This document shows, piece by piece, positions 8,967 through 16,769 of a stretch of 47,409 nt of DNA. Each line of letters begins with the position of its first letter. Position 1 is the stretch's first letter. The notes under the pieces are model-generated. The model was not told the DNA's origin, searched no databases, and was given only the letters and a program-made list of their open reading frames with translations. A program made the translations under genes and the position numbers. The stretch covers positions 1 through 47,409 of the forward strand of contig DDJR01000032.1 of NCBI GenBank assembly GCA_002339135.1. The letters are read 5' to 3'. Source of the stretch: Flavobacteriales bacterium UBA2619 (GTDB lineage Bacteria > Bacteroidota > Bacteroidia > Flavobacteriales_D > Sanyastnellaceae).

Positions 8967-9801
8967 ACACATGGAATTACAGTCAGACAAAACAAACCTC
9001 ACCGAGAGCAAAGGAAAATATTCTAACCTCGATGCCATGAGTATAACTGAACTTGCAAATGCGATGCATGAAGTCGATCATGATGTTCTCAAAGCAGTAG
9101 AGTTAGCAAAACCTAACACCATAGAATTCATTCGTGAATTGGTTTCGAGGATTCATCTGGGAGGAAGATTGTTCTATTTGGGAGCAGGAACAAGTGGGAG
9201 GCTTGGGGTTTTAGATGCATCTGAGTGCCCTCCTACATTCGGTATTGAACAAGGTAAAATCGTTGGGATTATCGCCGGAGGAGATGGTGCAATCCGCATT
9301 GCTGTAGAAGGTGCAGAAGACGACTCTGCTCAGGGCTGGAAAGATCTACAAAACTATCAACTCAACAAGCATGACACACTATTGGGTATTGCCTCAAGTG
9401 GGAGAACACCTTATGTCATAGGAGCTGTAAAAGAAGCAAAAAAACAAGGTCTTTTGACAGGTTGCATTACTTGTAACCCTGGATCGCAATTGGCTAAGGA
9501 GGTGCATTTTGCAATGGAGGCAATTACAGGACCAGAATTTGTAACCGGCTCAACCCGCTTAAAAGCAGGGACAGCTACAAAGCTTATCCTGAATATGATA
9601 ACGACAATCCTGTTCATCAAATTAGGCCATGTAGAAGGAAGTCAAATGGTGGATATGAAACTCTCAAATAAAAAACTTATCGAACGGGGAACTAAAATGG
9701 TACAGGATTCTACAGGCTTAAATGATTTAGAAGCCAAGGCTCTGTTACTGAAGCATCATAGTGTTAGAGACGCCATCCTTGGTTTTAAAAATAGAAAATA
9801 A
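8956..9801 (+). CDS. murQ: N-acetylmuramic acid 6-phosphate etherase
   Basis: Cleaves the lactyl ether of MurNAc-6-phosphate to give GlcNAc-6-phosphate and D-lactate, a peptidoglycan-recycling step in the cytoplasm. The 281-aa protein has a single SIS domain with FYLGAGTSGRLGVLDASE and the catalytic glutamate in ASECPPTFG. LGIASSGRTPYV and the family stretch TGSTRLKAGTATKL are also present. ATG 8956 overlaps aroE; ATG 8971 (MELQSDKTN) is equally possible and would avoid the overlap. No murK, nagA or transporter lies beside it; the only nearby amino-sugar enzyme is glmM, on the opposite strand. Confidence 0.93.
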   Translation: MEFKHMELQSDKTNLTESKGKYSNLDAMSITELANAMHEVDHDVLKAVELAKPNTIEFIRELVSRIHLGGRLFYLGAGTSGRLGVLDASECPPTFGIEQGKIVGIIAGGDGAIRIAVEGAEDDSAQGWKDLQNYQLNKHDTLLGIASSGRTPYVIGAVKEAKKQGLLTGCITCNPGSQLAKEVHFAMEAITGPEFVTGSTRLKAGTATKLILNMITTILFIKLGHVEGSQMVDMKLSNKKLIERGTKMVQDSTGLNDLEAKALLLKHHSVRDAILGFKNRK

Positions 9802-9803
9802 CA

Positions 9804-10385
9804 GTGCACACACTAGAACCATATTACTCTTGGAGAAATCACTATGAATCCAGTTCTGACGTAAGAAGCCCGTTTTATCAAAGAAGCTATAACGAAACGT
9901 CTTACCATACAAAGATTTACAATCACTTTATCCATCCTCAGTGGGATGATTTTGGCTCTAGTACTTTGTTTTTAAAAATCTTATTTGTCGATTATGAAGA
10001 TGGGTTCGCGATCATCGAAATGCTAGGTGAATGGAATGACTGCCTTCACAACGATATCATGCTCCTAAAACGAGAAGTAATAGAGGATCTTGAAAATGAA
10101 GGAATTATAAAGTTTATTTTGATCGGAGAAAATGTATTGAATTTTCATTACAGTGATGATTCTTATTACGAAGAATGGTTTGATGAACTCTCTGATGTAG
10201 ACGGATGGATTGCTTTACTCAATTTTAGCGAGCATGTTTTAGAAGACATGAAAACGATTGACCTGGATAGCTTTTTCGTAATGGATGGAGAGTTAAGTGA
10301 AATTGGATGGAGAACATTTTCTCCTGATCAGCTGTGCGCAAGAATTCAAGATTGCGTTGAAAACAGAATCGGGTTAATCGGATAA
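9804..10385 (+). CDS. Conserved Bacteroidota hypothetical protein, GTG start
   Basis: A 193-aa acidic protein without signal peptide or membrane segments. It reads as a conserved Bacteroidota family of unknown function, with LEPYYSWRNHYESSSD, an FIHPQWDDFGS stretch and EWNDCLHNDIMLLKRE. The GTG at 9804 is the only start that includes the conserved N-terminus; the first in-frame ATG lies about 70 codons further on. It begins 2 bp after murQ and is the last gene of the operon. Aromatic and acidic residues are unusually frequent, for example DDSYYEEWFDELSDVD. I cannot name a function. Confidence 0.75.
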   Translation: MHTLEPYYSWRNHYESSSDVRSPFYQRSYNETSYHTKIYNHFIHPQWDDFGSSTLFLKILFVDYEDGFAIIEMLGEWNDCLHNDIMLLKREVIEDLENEGIIKFILIGENVLNFHYSDDSYYEEWFDELSDVDGWIALLNFSEHVLEDMKTIDLDSFFVMDGELSEIGWRTFSPDQLCARIQDCVENRIGLIG

Positions 10386-10395
10386 AAAAGATCCA

Positions 10396-11208
10396 TTAAA
10401 ACCCCTCAATTGCTCCCAAGCCAAACAAAGCGAAATCAAACTTAACTGGATCCACAGGGTCGTATTTCCTAAGAGAAGCGTCCAATTCAGCCACCGCCTT
10501 CCAATCGTTTTGCTTTCTGTTGAGCAAACCCAAAGTCCTGCCTACAGTTGATGTGTGGACATCTAGCGGGATGCTCAAAACACGCAAAGGAATTTTATCC
10601 CAAATTCCGAAATCCACACCGCCCTTCTCAGAACGCAACATCCACCTCAAGTACATGTTCAGTCGTTTTGCCGTGGAACCCTTTGAGGGGTTTGCGACAT
10701 GCTTTCTCGTTCTATCCGCATGGGTTCCCTCAAAGAACACAGCATGAAAATGACTCAATGCTGCATTAACATTGTCAGGGCTTCCTGATGCTTCCCAAGA
10801 TGAAGAAACCACATTTTCTAAACTTCCATACTCATTGATGATACGCCGCAAAGCCCCCATAAAGTAAACAGCATCTTCTGGCTGAAAGGTTCTGTGACAA
10901 AAGCCATCAAACACTTTCTCATCTGCTTTTTCAAAATTCATCACGAAATCAAAAGGAGCATGATCCATGCGTTCCATCAAACGATTTGCATTCTTTAAAA
11001 TTGACTTACGGTTTCCCCAGGCGATCGTTGCCGTCAGAAAACCTGCTATCTCAATGTCTTGTTTTTCTGTAAACAAATGGGGGATGGATATGGGGTCATC
11101 TTTGATAAAATCTCGGGTCTCAAACTCTGTGACTTTTTCATTCAAGAACTCCCCCAATTCACGCTTTGACAACTTAATCATCGTATTTAAACTCTTATCC
11201 ATATTCAT
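10396..11208 (-). CDS. TIGR02757 family protein (DUF2400)
   Basis: A member of the TIGR02757/DUF2400 family of about 250-270 aa, widespread in Bacteroidota and of unknown biochemical role. Recognisable stretches are DPISIPHLFTEKQDIEIAGF, the ATIAWGNRKSILKNA helix, GFCHRTFQ and, near the end, KRLNMYLRWMLR with IPLDVHTSTVGRTLGLL. The IAWG/Asn-Arg-Lys and DVHT segments resemble the helical arrangement of HhH DNA glycosylases, so a nucleic-acid role is conceivable but unproven. It is convergent with the preceding operon (10 bp apart) and divergent from the BatA-like gene (42 bp apart). Confidence 0.85.
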   Translation of the reverse strand: MNMDKSLNTMIKLSKRELGEFLNEKVTEFETRDFIKDDPISIPHLFTEKQDIEIAGFLTATIAWGNRKSILKNANRLMERMDHAPFDFVMNFEKADEKVFDGFCHRTFQPEDAVYFMGALRRIINEYGSLENVVSSSWEASGSPDNVNAALSHFHAVFFEGTHADRTRKHVANPSKGSTAKRLNMYLRWMLRSEKGGVDFGIWDKIPLRVLSIPLDVHTSTVGRTLGLLNRKQNDWKAVAELDASLRKYDPVDPVKFDFALFGLGAIEGF

Positions 11209-11234
11209 TTTGCTGTAAAGGTTGTAAAACTAAC

Positions 11235-11242
11235 TAACTTTG
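11235..11242 (+). promoter_or_regulatory. Bacteroidota -7 promoter box (TAACTTTG) for the BatA-like gene
   Basis: TAACTTTG matches TAnnTTTG exactly and lies only 8 nt before the ATG at 11251. A TTG (11210-11212) stands 22 bp upstream, at the long end of the accepted spacing. Transcription would begin within a few bases of the start codon, implying a leaderless or nearly leaderless mRNA. Confidence 0.5.
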
Positions 11243-11250
11243 TCAAAGAA

Positions 11251-13314
11251 ATGGAATGGGTTAGACCAGAAATACTATGGGGATTATGTGCGGTAATCAT
11301 CCCAATTTTAATTCATTTACTGCAATTGCGGAGATTTCGAACCGTCACATTTTCTAATGTTGGATTTTTAGAAAATGTCAACAAAGAAACCCGTTCAACT
11401 CAGAGAATTCGAAATCTTCTTCTCCTTCTTCTTAGAATTCTAGCCATCGCATGTTTGGTGCTCGCGTTTGCGGGGCCCTATATACCTTACTCTGGAAATG
11501 ACGAACATAAAGGAAGTATGGGCAATGTCATTTCAATCTATATCGACACAAGCCCTTCAAGTGAAGGGTTGAGTGAGCAAGGACCTGTATTGCAAGTTGC
11601 AAAAACGCGAGCTTCTGAGATCACTGACAGTTACTCGGAAACTGACAAGTTTCATGTTATCACCAATTCCTTTGCTGGAAAAGACGCACACTTTCTCAGC
11701 AAAGAAGAAGCTCTTGAACGAATTTCCTCCATTCAAACAGAACCATTCGTGCGAAATATTGAAGCCGTACTAGATAGGTCTACTGATCAATTAAGCAAAG
11801 ATTCTGAAAGAACAAAAACAATTTATCTGCTCAGCGATTTACAAAAGAGTTCTCACAGTTTTTCAGATGACTTTCAACCGGATACAACTATTTCGATCAA
11901 CTTTGTTCCTTGCATTGCAAATGAAAGACCCAACGTTTGGATTGACTCTGCATGGTTCAACTCCCCCATTGCGACAATAGGAGATCCCGCAAAACTTCAT
12001 GTTAGGTTGAAGCACAATGCGCTGCAACGGGTCGATGGCCTGGGGCTACAATTGGACATTAACAATGAAAGAAAAGCGATTTCATCATTCAACTTGAGTC
12101 CTGGAATGTACACGGATACCGTTCTTCACTTCACGCACAGGGAGAGTGGGTTTAACCACGCCATCATTTCAATTGAAGACTCACCGATTACATTCGATGA
12201 CACATTTTATTTGGGATACGAAGTGGTCAAACAAATCGACATCCTTCAATTAAGCGATGAGAAAAATTCCAATTCAAGTCAAAGTATCGAAAGGGTCTTT
12301 AGCTCCAGCGGTGTTTCCGTTAATCTTGAAACCACAGAGACGCTTCCTGACTTTGCGACAACATCGAACTTTGATTTAATTATCGTCAATGCCGTCCAAG
12401 CCCCATCGAGTGGCATCACCCAATCTCTCGTTGATTTTACATCCAACGGTGGAACTGTGTTAATCATACCGGACTCATTGAACAACAATCCCAAAGCTGA
12501 ATTGTTACGAACGAAGCTGGGTTTTGGAAAGGGGAAGGTTTGGAATAAAACAAAAAAACCTGAGGCTTTAAAAAATATTAAATTCTTACATCCCTTATTT
12601 CACGGTGTCTTTTCATCTCCACCCACGAGGTTAGACATGCCTGTATCTGACAGATGTATTGCGAGAATTGTGTCTGACAAAGAGGAAGTTTTAGGGAGCA
12701 CCTCAAAAGGCTTTCCCTTTCTATCTAGGGTTCCTGTTGGCGAAGGGAGTGCCTTTTTATTAAGCATTCCCTTGGAACAAGAAACTGGAAATTTCGTGAA
12801 ACACGCCATTTTTGTCCCGATTTTATTGAGGCTATCCGAAGTAGCACGTTCAGCAAAAGCAGAATCAATCACCCTTAAAAGTGAAAATAAAATCTATTTA
12901 AACTTCGAAGTTGAACCCAACGAGACTGTCAAAGTTAGATTCAACAAAAGTAATTCCTTTGTGTTACCTGAAGTTAGAACAAACAACGGTTCGACAAGAA
13001 TCTTGTTGGGCCCACAAATTGACACACCTGGAAATTACACGGTAGAGATTGACTCGACTACCGCACTTGCTTTCGGAGTTAACGCTGATAGAATTGAAAG
13101 TGACCCTTCTGCATGGGATGTTCCAGGTTTTAAGACTGAATTAATCAACCATGGATGGACCAAGGCAAATGTCCTTGAGCTTACCGATAAAAATATCTCT
13201 GATGCGATTGTAAATGTGACATCTGGAATACACATTTGGTGGCAGTTAATTCTTATTGTAATCACAGCTCTTGCATGTGAAACTATTCTTCAAAAAAGAT
13301 GGAAACACACATAA
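11251..13314 (+). CDS. BatA-like membrane protein with vWA-like and GATase1-like regions
   Basis: A 687-aa inner-membrane protein starting with the BatA N-terminal module: MEWVRPEILWGLCAVIIPIL, then LIHLLQLRRFRTV and a second membrane helix (about 56-76). Next comes a von Willebrand A-like region whose DTSPS (residues 99-103) matches the DxSxS metal site, with LLSDLQKS later. A Rossmann-like stretch (DLIIVNAVQAPSSG, GGTVLIIPDS) recalls the GATase1-like domain of these proteins. A last membrane helix (WWQLILIVITALACETI) ends it, so most of the chain faces the periplasm. It overlaps the dihydroorotase homologue by 16 bp. Role unknown; Bat proteins are linked to stress tolerance. Confidence 0.85.
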   Translation: MEWVRPEILWGLCAVIIPILIHLLQLRRFRTVTFSNVGFLENVNKETRSTQRIRNLLLLLLRILAIACLVLAFAGPYIPYSGNDEHKGSMGNVISIYIDTSPSSEGLSEQGPVLQVAKTRASEITDSYSETDKFHVITNSFAGKDAHFLSKEEALERISSIQTEPFVRNIEAVLDRSTDQLSKDSERTKTIYLLSDLQKSSHSFSDDFQPDTTISINFVPCIANERPNVWIDSAWFNSPIATIGDPAKLHVRLKHNALQRVDGLGLQLDINNERKAISSFNLSPGMYTDTVLHFTHRESGFNHAIISIEDSPITFDDTFYLGYEVVKQIDILQLSDEKNSNSSQSIERVFSSSGVSVNLETTETLPDFATTSNFDLIIVNAVQAPSSGITQSLVDFTSNGGTVLIIPDSLNNNPKAELLRTKLGFGKGKVWNKTKKPEALKNIKFLHPLFHGVFSSPPTRLDMPVSDRCIARIVSDKEEVLGSTSKGFPFLSRVPVGEGSAFLLSIPLEQETGNFVKHAIFVPILLRLSEVARSAKAESITLKSENKIYLNFEVEPNETVKVRFNKSNSFVLPEVRTNNGSTRILLGPQIDTPGNYTVEIDSTTALAFGVNADRIESDPSAWDVPGFKTELINHGWTKANVLELTDKNISDAIVNVTSGIHIWWQLILIVITALACETILQKRWKHT

Positions 13315-14573
13315 TTTTAAAAAAAGTGAACGTGATTGATCCTGGAGGATCATACGACGGAAAAAATGTCGACGTGAAGATTACTGATGGTTCTATCTCA
13401 GAGATAGGTAAAGATTTAGACAACCATTCATCATGTTTGGTTCTCCATCAAGAAGACAGCTACATAAGTCCTGGATGGATGGATGGACAAGCTCACTTCA
13501 GAGATCCAGGTGATGAAATAAAAGAAGGGTTAGAGAGAGGGCTTTATGCCGCAGCGGCAGGAGGATTTACAGATGTCGCAATTTTACCATCGACGTCACC
13601 ACCCATTGACAATAAAACTTCCGTTGCATATCTTATTTCTAGAGGTGAACAAACAGACTCGCCTTGTGAGATTCATCCGCTGGGTTGTCTCTCCAAAAAC
13701 AGATCTGGAGAACAACTTTCAGAATTAATTGACATGGCGGATGCCGGTGCCATTGGATTCACGGACGACAGGCCCATCAACAAAGTAGGATTGTTGCACC
13801 GTGCCCTCGAATATCTGCGACCCTCTGGAGATGTAGTTATATCTGAAGCCTTGGACTCCGAGCTAAATCCTGGAGCTCAGATGCATGAAGGTGTCACAAG
13901 TACCCAGTTAGGATTAACAGGCTCACCAACTGAATCAGAGAGCCTTCGAATTCAAAGAGATATCGAACTTTTATCCTATGCGGGAGGAAGAATACATATC
14001 CCTATTGTTTCTTCAGCATTAGGAATTGAACTGATTCGAAAAGCCAAGAAAAAAGGACTTAACATTACAGCTGCTACTACGCCACATCACCTAACATTTA
14101 TAGATGAAGATTTGAGTGATTTTGATGGAACACTTCGTGTAAAACCTCCATTCAGATTAAAGTCAGATAGAAAAGCGTTACGTGTTGCTTTACAAAACGG
14201 CACGATAGACTCAATCATATCTGATCACCGCCCTGAAAACATAGAATCTCATGATGTTGAGTTTATGCTCAGTCCAAATGGGATCTCCGGAATTGAAACT
14301 GTTTTTGCTGCAACAAACACAGCTTGTGAAAAATTAGACCTGAACAGACTTATTGACTCAATTTCAAACGCAACGCGCAGGGTATACAATATCCCCGAGG
14401 TACACATTGAATTGGGAGTACCCGCAAAGATCACATGGTTTGACCCAGAGAAAGAATGTAACTTTCAAAACATATCTGCTGGAGCGAACAATCCATGGCT
14501 GAATCGGAAGCTTCAAGGAACAGTCTACGGCTGTTTAAACGGAACGAAGATTCATCTCAACGACAAAAACTAA
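13299..14573 (+). CDS. Dihydroorotase homologue with missing metal ligands (probably non-catalytic)
   Basis: An amidohydrolase-fold protein of 424 aa matching class I dihydroorotase along its whole length (SPGWMDGQAHFRDPGDE, PSTSPPIDN, TPHHLTF, ISDHRPEN). The zinc site is damaged. The HxH motif reads Q64-A-H66. The histidine expected in the HCED motif is E183. The one expected in the CHVS motif is I236. H66, D156/157 and D309 remain. By homology this should not hydrolyse dihydroorotate. Pseudo-dihydroorotases elsewhere serve as structural partners of aspartate transcarbamoylase (PyrC' in Pseudomonas), so a scaffold role is plausible. It overlaps the BatA-like gene at its start and DUF3467 tail-to-tail by 4 bp. 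Database entries will probably call it PyrC. Confidence 0.85.
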   Translation: METHIILKKVNVIDPGGSYDGKNVDVKITDGSISEIGKDLDNHSSCLVLHQEDSYISPGWMDGQAHFRDPGDEIKEGLERGLYAAAAGGFTDVAILPSTSPPIDNKTSVAYLISRGEQTDSPCEIHPLGCLSKNRSGEQLSELIDMADAGAIGFTDDRPINKVGLLHRALEYLRPSGDVVISEALDSELNPGAQMHEGVTSTQLGLTGSPTESESLRIQRDIELLSYAGGRIHIPIVSSALGIELIRKAKKKGLNITAATTPHHLTFIDEDLSDFDGTLRVKPPFRLKSDRKALRVALQNGTIDSIISDHRPENIESHDVEFMLSPNGISGIETVFAATNTACEKLDLNRLIDSISNATRRVYNIPEVHIELGVPAKITWFDPEKECNFQNISAGANNPWLNRKLQGTVYGCLNGTKIHLNDKN

Positions 14574-14887
14574 GCCTCGCCCTGTGGTCCTCCAAAAGCC
14601 AATGGCATCGTGCCTTCAGGCTCGCTGATTTCAGAAATTGCACCATGCTTGTCTTCAAAGCGCTTCACATTTCCTGCGAGAGCTTTTAGCAATCTTTTAG
14701 CGTGCTGAGGAGTCATAATCACTCTCGAGCGGACCTTGGCTTTAGGCATACCTGGCATGATTTGAATGAAGTCTGTCACAAACTCGGTTGGACTGTGAGT
14801 AATGACAGCCAAATTTGAGTACACTCCTTCACTTACTTCTTCCGGAAGCTCAATATTAAGCTTGTTCTTCTTTTCATTGTTTGCCAT
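14570..14887 (-). CDS. DUF3467 domain protein
   Basis: A 105-aa cytoplasmic protein of the DUF3467 family, identified from GVYSNLAVITHSPTEFVTDF, IMPGMPKAKVRSRVIMTP and HAKRLLKALAGNV. The family has no established function. The N-terminus is rich in lysine and asparagine. The tail ends in a glycine/proline-rich stretch. It is the last gene of the minus-strand run that starts at radC, 17 bp after the HAD gene, and its stop overlaps the stop of the convergent dihydroorotase homologue, leaving no room for a terminator. Confidence 0.88.
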   Translation of the reverse strand: MANNEKKNKLNIELPEEVSEGVYSNLAVITHSPTEFVTDFIQIMPGMPKAKVRSRVIMTPQHAKRLLKALAGNVKRFEDKHGAISEISEPEGTMPLAFGGPQGEA

Positions 14888-14904
14888 GACACGAAGGTAC
14901 TGAA

Positions 14905-15606
14905 TTATTTTCTGAGAGGAAGGTCTAAAATGGATATCAAATCACTCACCTCGTGCTGGACCTCTTCATGGTGCTTAATCTGAAGTGGATTATAATACAC
15001 CTGACCCCATCCAGCATCTCTGCCACCTACAATATCAGCCTGCAAACTGTCACCAAGCATCACAGCATTGTTGGCGGACGAATGGGACAATTCTAAAGCG
15101 AGTGTAAAAATGCCCCTGTGGGGCTTCTTAATTCCCAGAGCATCACTGGTTAAAATGGAATCGAAATAAGGACTCAAACCACACTTGTCTACTTTAAGAT
15201 GTTGAACTTCCTCAAATCCATTTGTCAGAATGACTAATTTATGACCCCGTTCAGACAACTCCTTGACAACTTTTAATGCATCCTTTACAAGGTGTGTTTT
15301 GTGTGGTGAGGTGTTCACGTAATGAGATCCCAAACGATTGCCCAGCTGAAGGTCGTGCTCTAGACCCCATTTTTTTAATGCAAGAGAAAATCTCTTTCCT
15401 CGCAATTCATCTTTGTCCATTCTCCCTTCTCGATATTCTCCCCAACACCAATCGTTTGCCTTTTCATATTCTTGAAGGTAATCCTCAAAACTACTGACAC
15501 CAAATGACGTAAGATCAATAAAATCATACCCCTCAGCCAATGCCTCTCTGGAATTTTTCTCAAAGTCCCAAAGCGTGTGATCTAGATCAAAAAACAAATC
15601 TTTCAT
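14905..15606 (-). CDS. YjjG-type HAD hydrolase (noncanonical pyrimidine nucleotidase)
   Basis: A haloacid-dehalogenase phosphatase of 233 aa. The four HAD motifs are visible: FFDLDHTLWDF with the nucleophile/acid aspartates, ILTNGF, KKPHRGIF with the lysine, and VMLGDSLQADIVGG with the acidic metal ligands. The FDLDHTLWDFEKNS start is typical of the YjjG subgroup, which dephosphorylates unusual or damaged pyrimidine nucleotides. Location two genes downstream of upp supports a pyrimidine link. It is 15 bp from the upstream membrane-protein gene. Confidence 0.87.
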   Translation of the reverse strand: MKDLFFDLDHTLWDFEKNSREALAEGYDFIDLTSFGVSSFEDYLQEYEKANDWCWGEYREGRMDKDELRGKRFSLALKKWGLEHDLQLGNRLGSHYVNTSPHKTHLVKDALKVVKELSERGHKLVILTNGFEEVQHLKVDKCGLSPYFDSILTSDALGIKKPHRGIFTLALELSHSSANNAVMLGDSLQADIVGGRDAGWGQVYYNPLQIKHHEEVQHEVSDLISILDLPLRK

Positions 15607-15621
15607 GAGATAAAAGTAGTA

Positions 15622-16098
15622 TTAAAACAACCCGTTTTTCACACATATACTCAGAAATGTAAGGACACTAGACCAAGTAAAAAAAGCAAAAATTAAATAC
15701 ACAACAGTATTTTTCTTGTTGTTGAAATATTTAGCGCATAAAAGCGCTGAAATGGGAACAGAAAACAAACCTGCGGCAATCAAAAGACCAGAAAACCCAT
15801 ACTTTCCCTTAAACTCAATAAATTTTCTTCTTCCTGGAGTAACAACGAGCTTTTTCTTTTTAGATGTAAAAAAAGTTACTCTTGACTTTAAACTAGAAAG
15901 CCATGCAAAGATTGCTGTTCCTGCATGATAAAAGATCAGAACACCAACAATGGCACCTGAAAAAGTAACAAGAAGAATTTCCCAAATTTCATATCCTGCT
16001 GCTGTCATGAGGCTGGGTGTAATCACGAACTTAAGGATCGACATGGCCAACCAACTGAAAAAACTCGCTAAGCCAGATAAAAGACCTTGGTCAAACAT
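15622..16098 (-). CDS. Small four-helix membrane protein
   Basis: A 158-aa protein with four hydrophobic segments: about 8-30 (SGLASFFSWLAMSILKFVIT), 37-65, 95-118 (GFSGLLIAAGLFSVPISALL) and 129-150. A basic cytoplasmic loop (FFTSKKKKLVVTPGRRK) separates the second and third. The start at 16098 (MFDQGLLSG) was chosen because it leaves 1 bp after the upp stop. A longer reading frame would overlap upp by 74 bp and add a non-hydrophobic extension. The layout loosely recalls the small multidrug-export (Sm_multidrug_ex) family, but I cannot assign it. Confidence 0.72.
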   Translation of the reverse strand: MFDQGLLSGLASFFSWLAMSILKFVITPSLMTAAGYEIWEILLVTFSGAIVGVLIFYHAGTAIFAWLSSLKSRVTFFTSKKKKLVVTPGRRKFIEFKGKYGFSGLLIAAGLFSVPISALLCAKYFNNKKNTVVYLIFAFFTWSSVLTFLSICVKNGLF

Positions 16099-16099
16099 C

Positions 16100-16765
16100 T
16101 TACGATCTGGTTTTCGTGCCGTATGAAAGATCTCCTGCATCACCCAAACCTGGTACGATATACCCGTTCGCATCTAACCCTTCGTCTATGGCTCCGATCC
16201 AAAAAACAGTGCCCTTAGGCAATAGGTTTTGGGCATACTCAACACCTTCTGGACTAGCAATTGCGACAATCACATGGAGTTGACGAGGCGCCCCATCGAC
16301 ACACAGCGCTTGGTATGCGGCAACCATGGAAGCTCCAGTTGCAAGCATTGGATCAACTAAAACAAGAAGTCTATCCTTACAAGAGGGGGCACCTATATAC
16401 TCAATTTCAATATCGAAATCGCCTTTTTCGTTGTGTTTACGATAGGCAGAAACGAAAGCGCAATCTGCTTCATCCCATACCTCCAGAACTCCAGCATGCA
16501 TAGGCAAACCAGCACGCATAACTGTTGCTAGAACTGGCTGTTCTCTGATGACAGTACATTGCGCAACTCCAAGACCTGTCTTAACATCTACCTCTTTCAT
16601 AGGCCAAACTTCAGCCATGGCGTTGCCTAAAAGCGAACCCAGCCGTTGCAAGTTGTGACGAAATGCACCACGGTGACTTTGAGCCACCTCATGACGAAGA
16701 TTAAAGAGAAGAGAACCAGCCATTCCTGGCTTCGTACTGAAATCGTGAATCAATGTTTCATTCAT
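16100..16765 (-). CDS. upp: Uracil phosphoribosyltransferase
   Basis: Converts uracil and PRPP to UMP in pyrimidine salvage. The 221-aa protein shows the family core: VLATVMRAGLPMHAGV, the PRPP-binding loop VLVDPMLATGASM and the uracil-binding C-terminal YIVPGLGDAGDLSYGT. It lies 4 bp downstream of the deacetylase-like gene and 1 bp before the membrane-protein gene, inside a long co-directional run. Confidence 0.95.
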   Translation of the reverse strand: MNETLIHDFSTKPGMAGSLLFNLRHEVAQSHRGAFRHNLQRLGSLLGNAMAEVWPMKEVDVKTGLGVAQCTVIREQPVLATVMRAGLPMHAGVLEVWDEADCAFVSAYRKHNEKGDFDIEIEYIGAPSCKDRLLVLVDPMLATGASMVAAYQALCVDGAPRQLHVIVAIASPEGVEYAQNLLPKGTVFWIGAIDEGLDANGYIVPGLGDAGDLSYGTKTRS

Positions 16766-16769
16766 ACCT

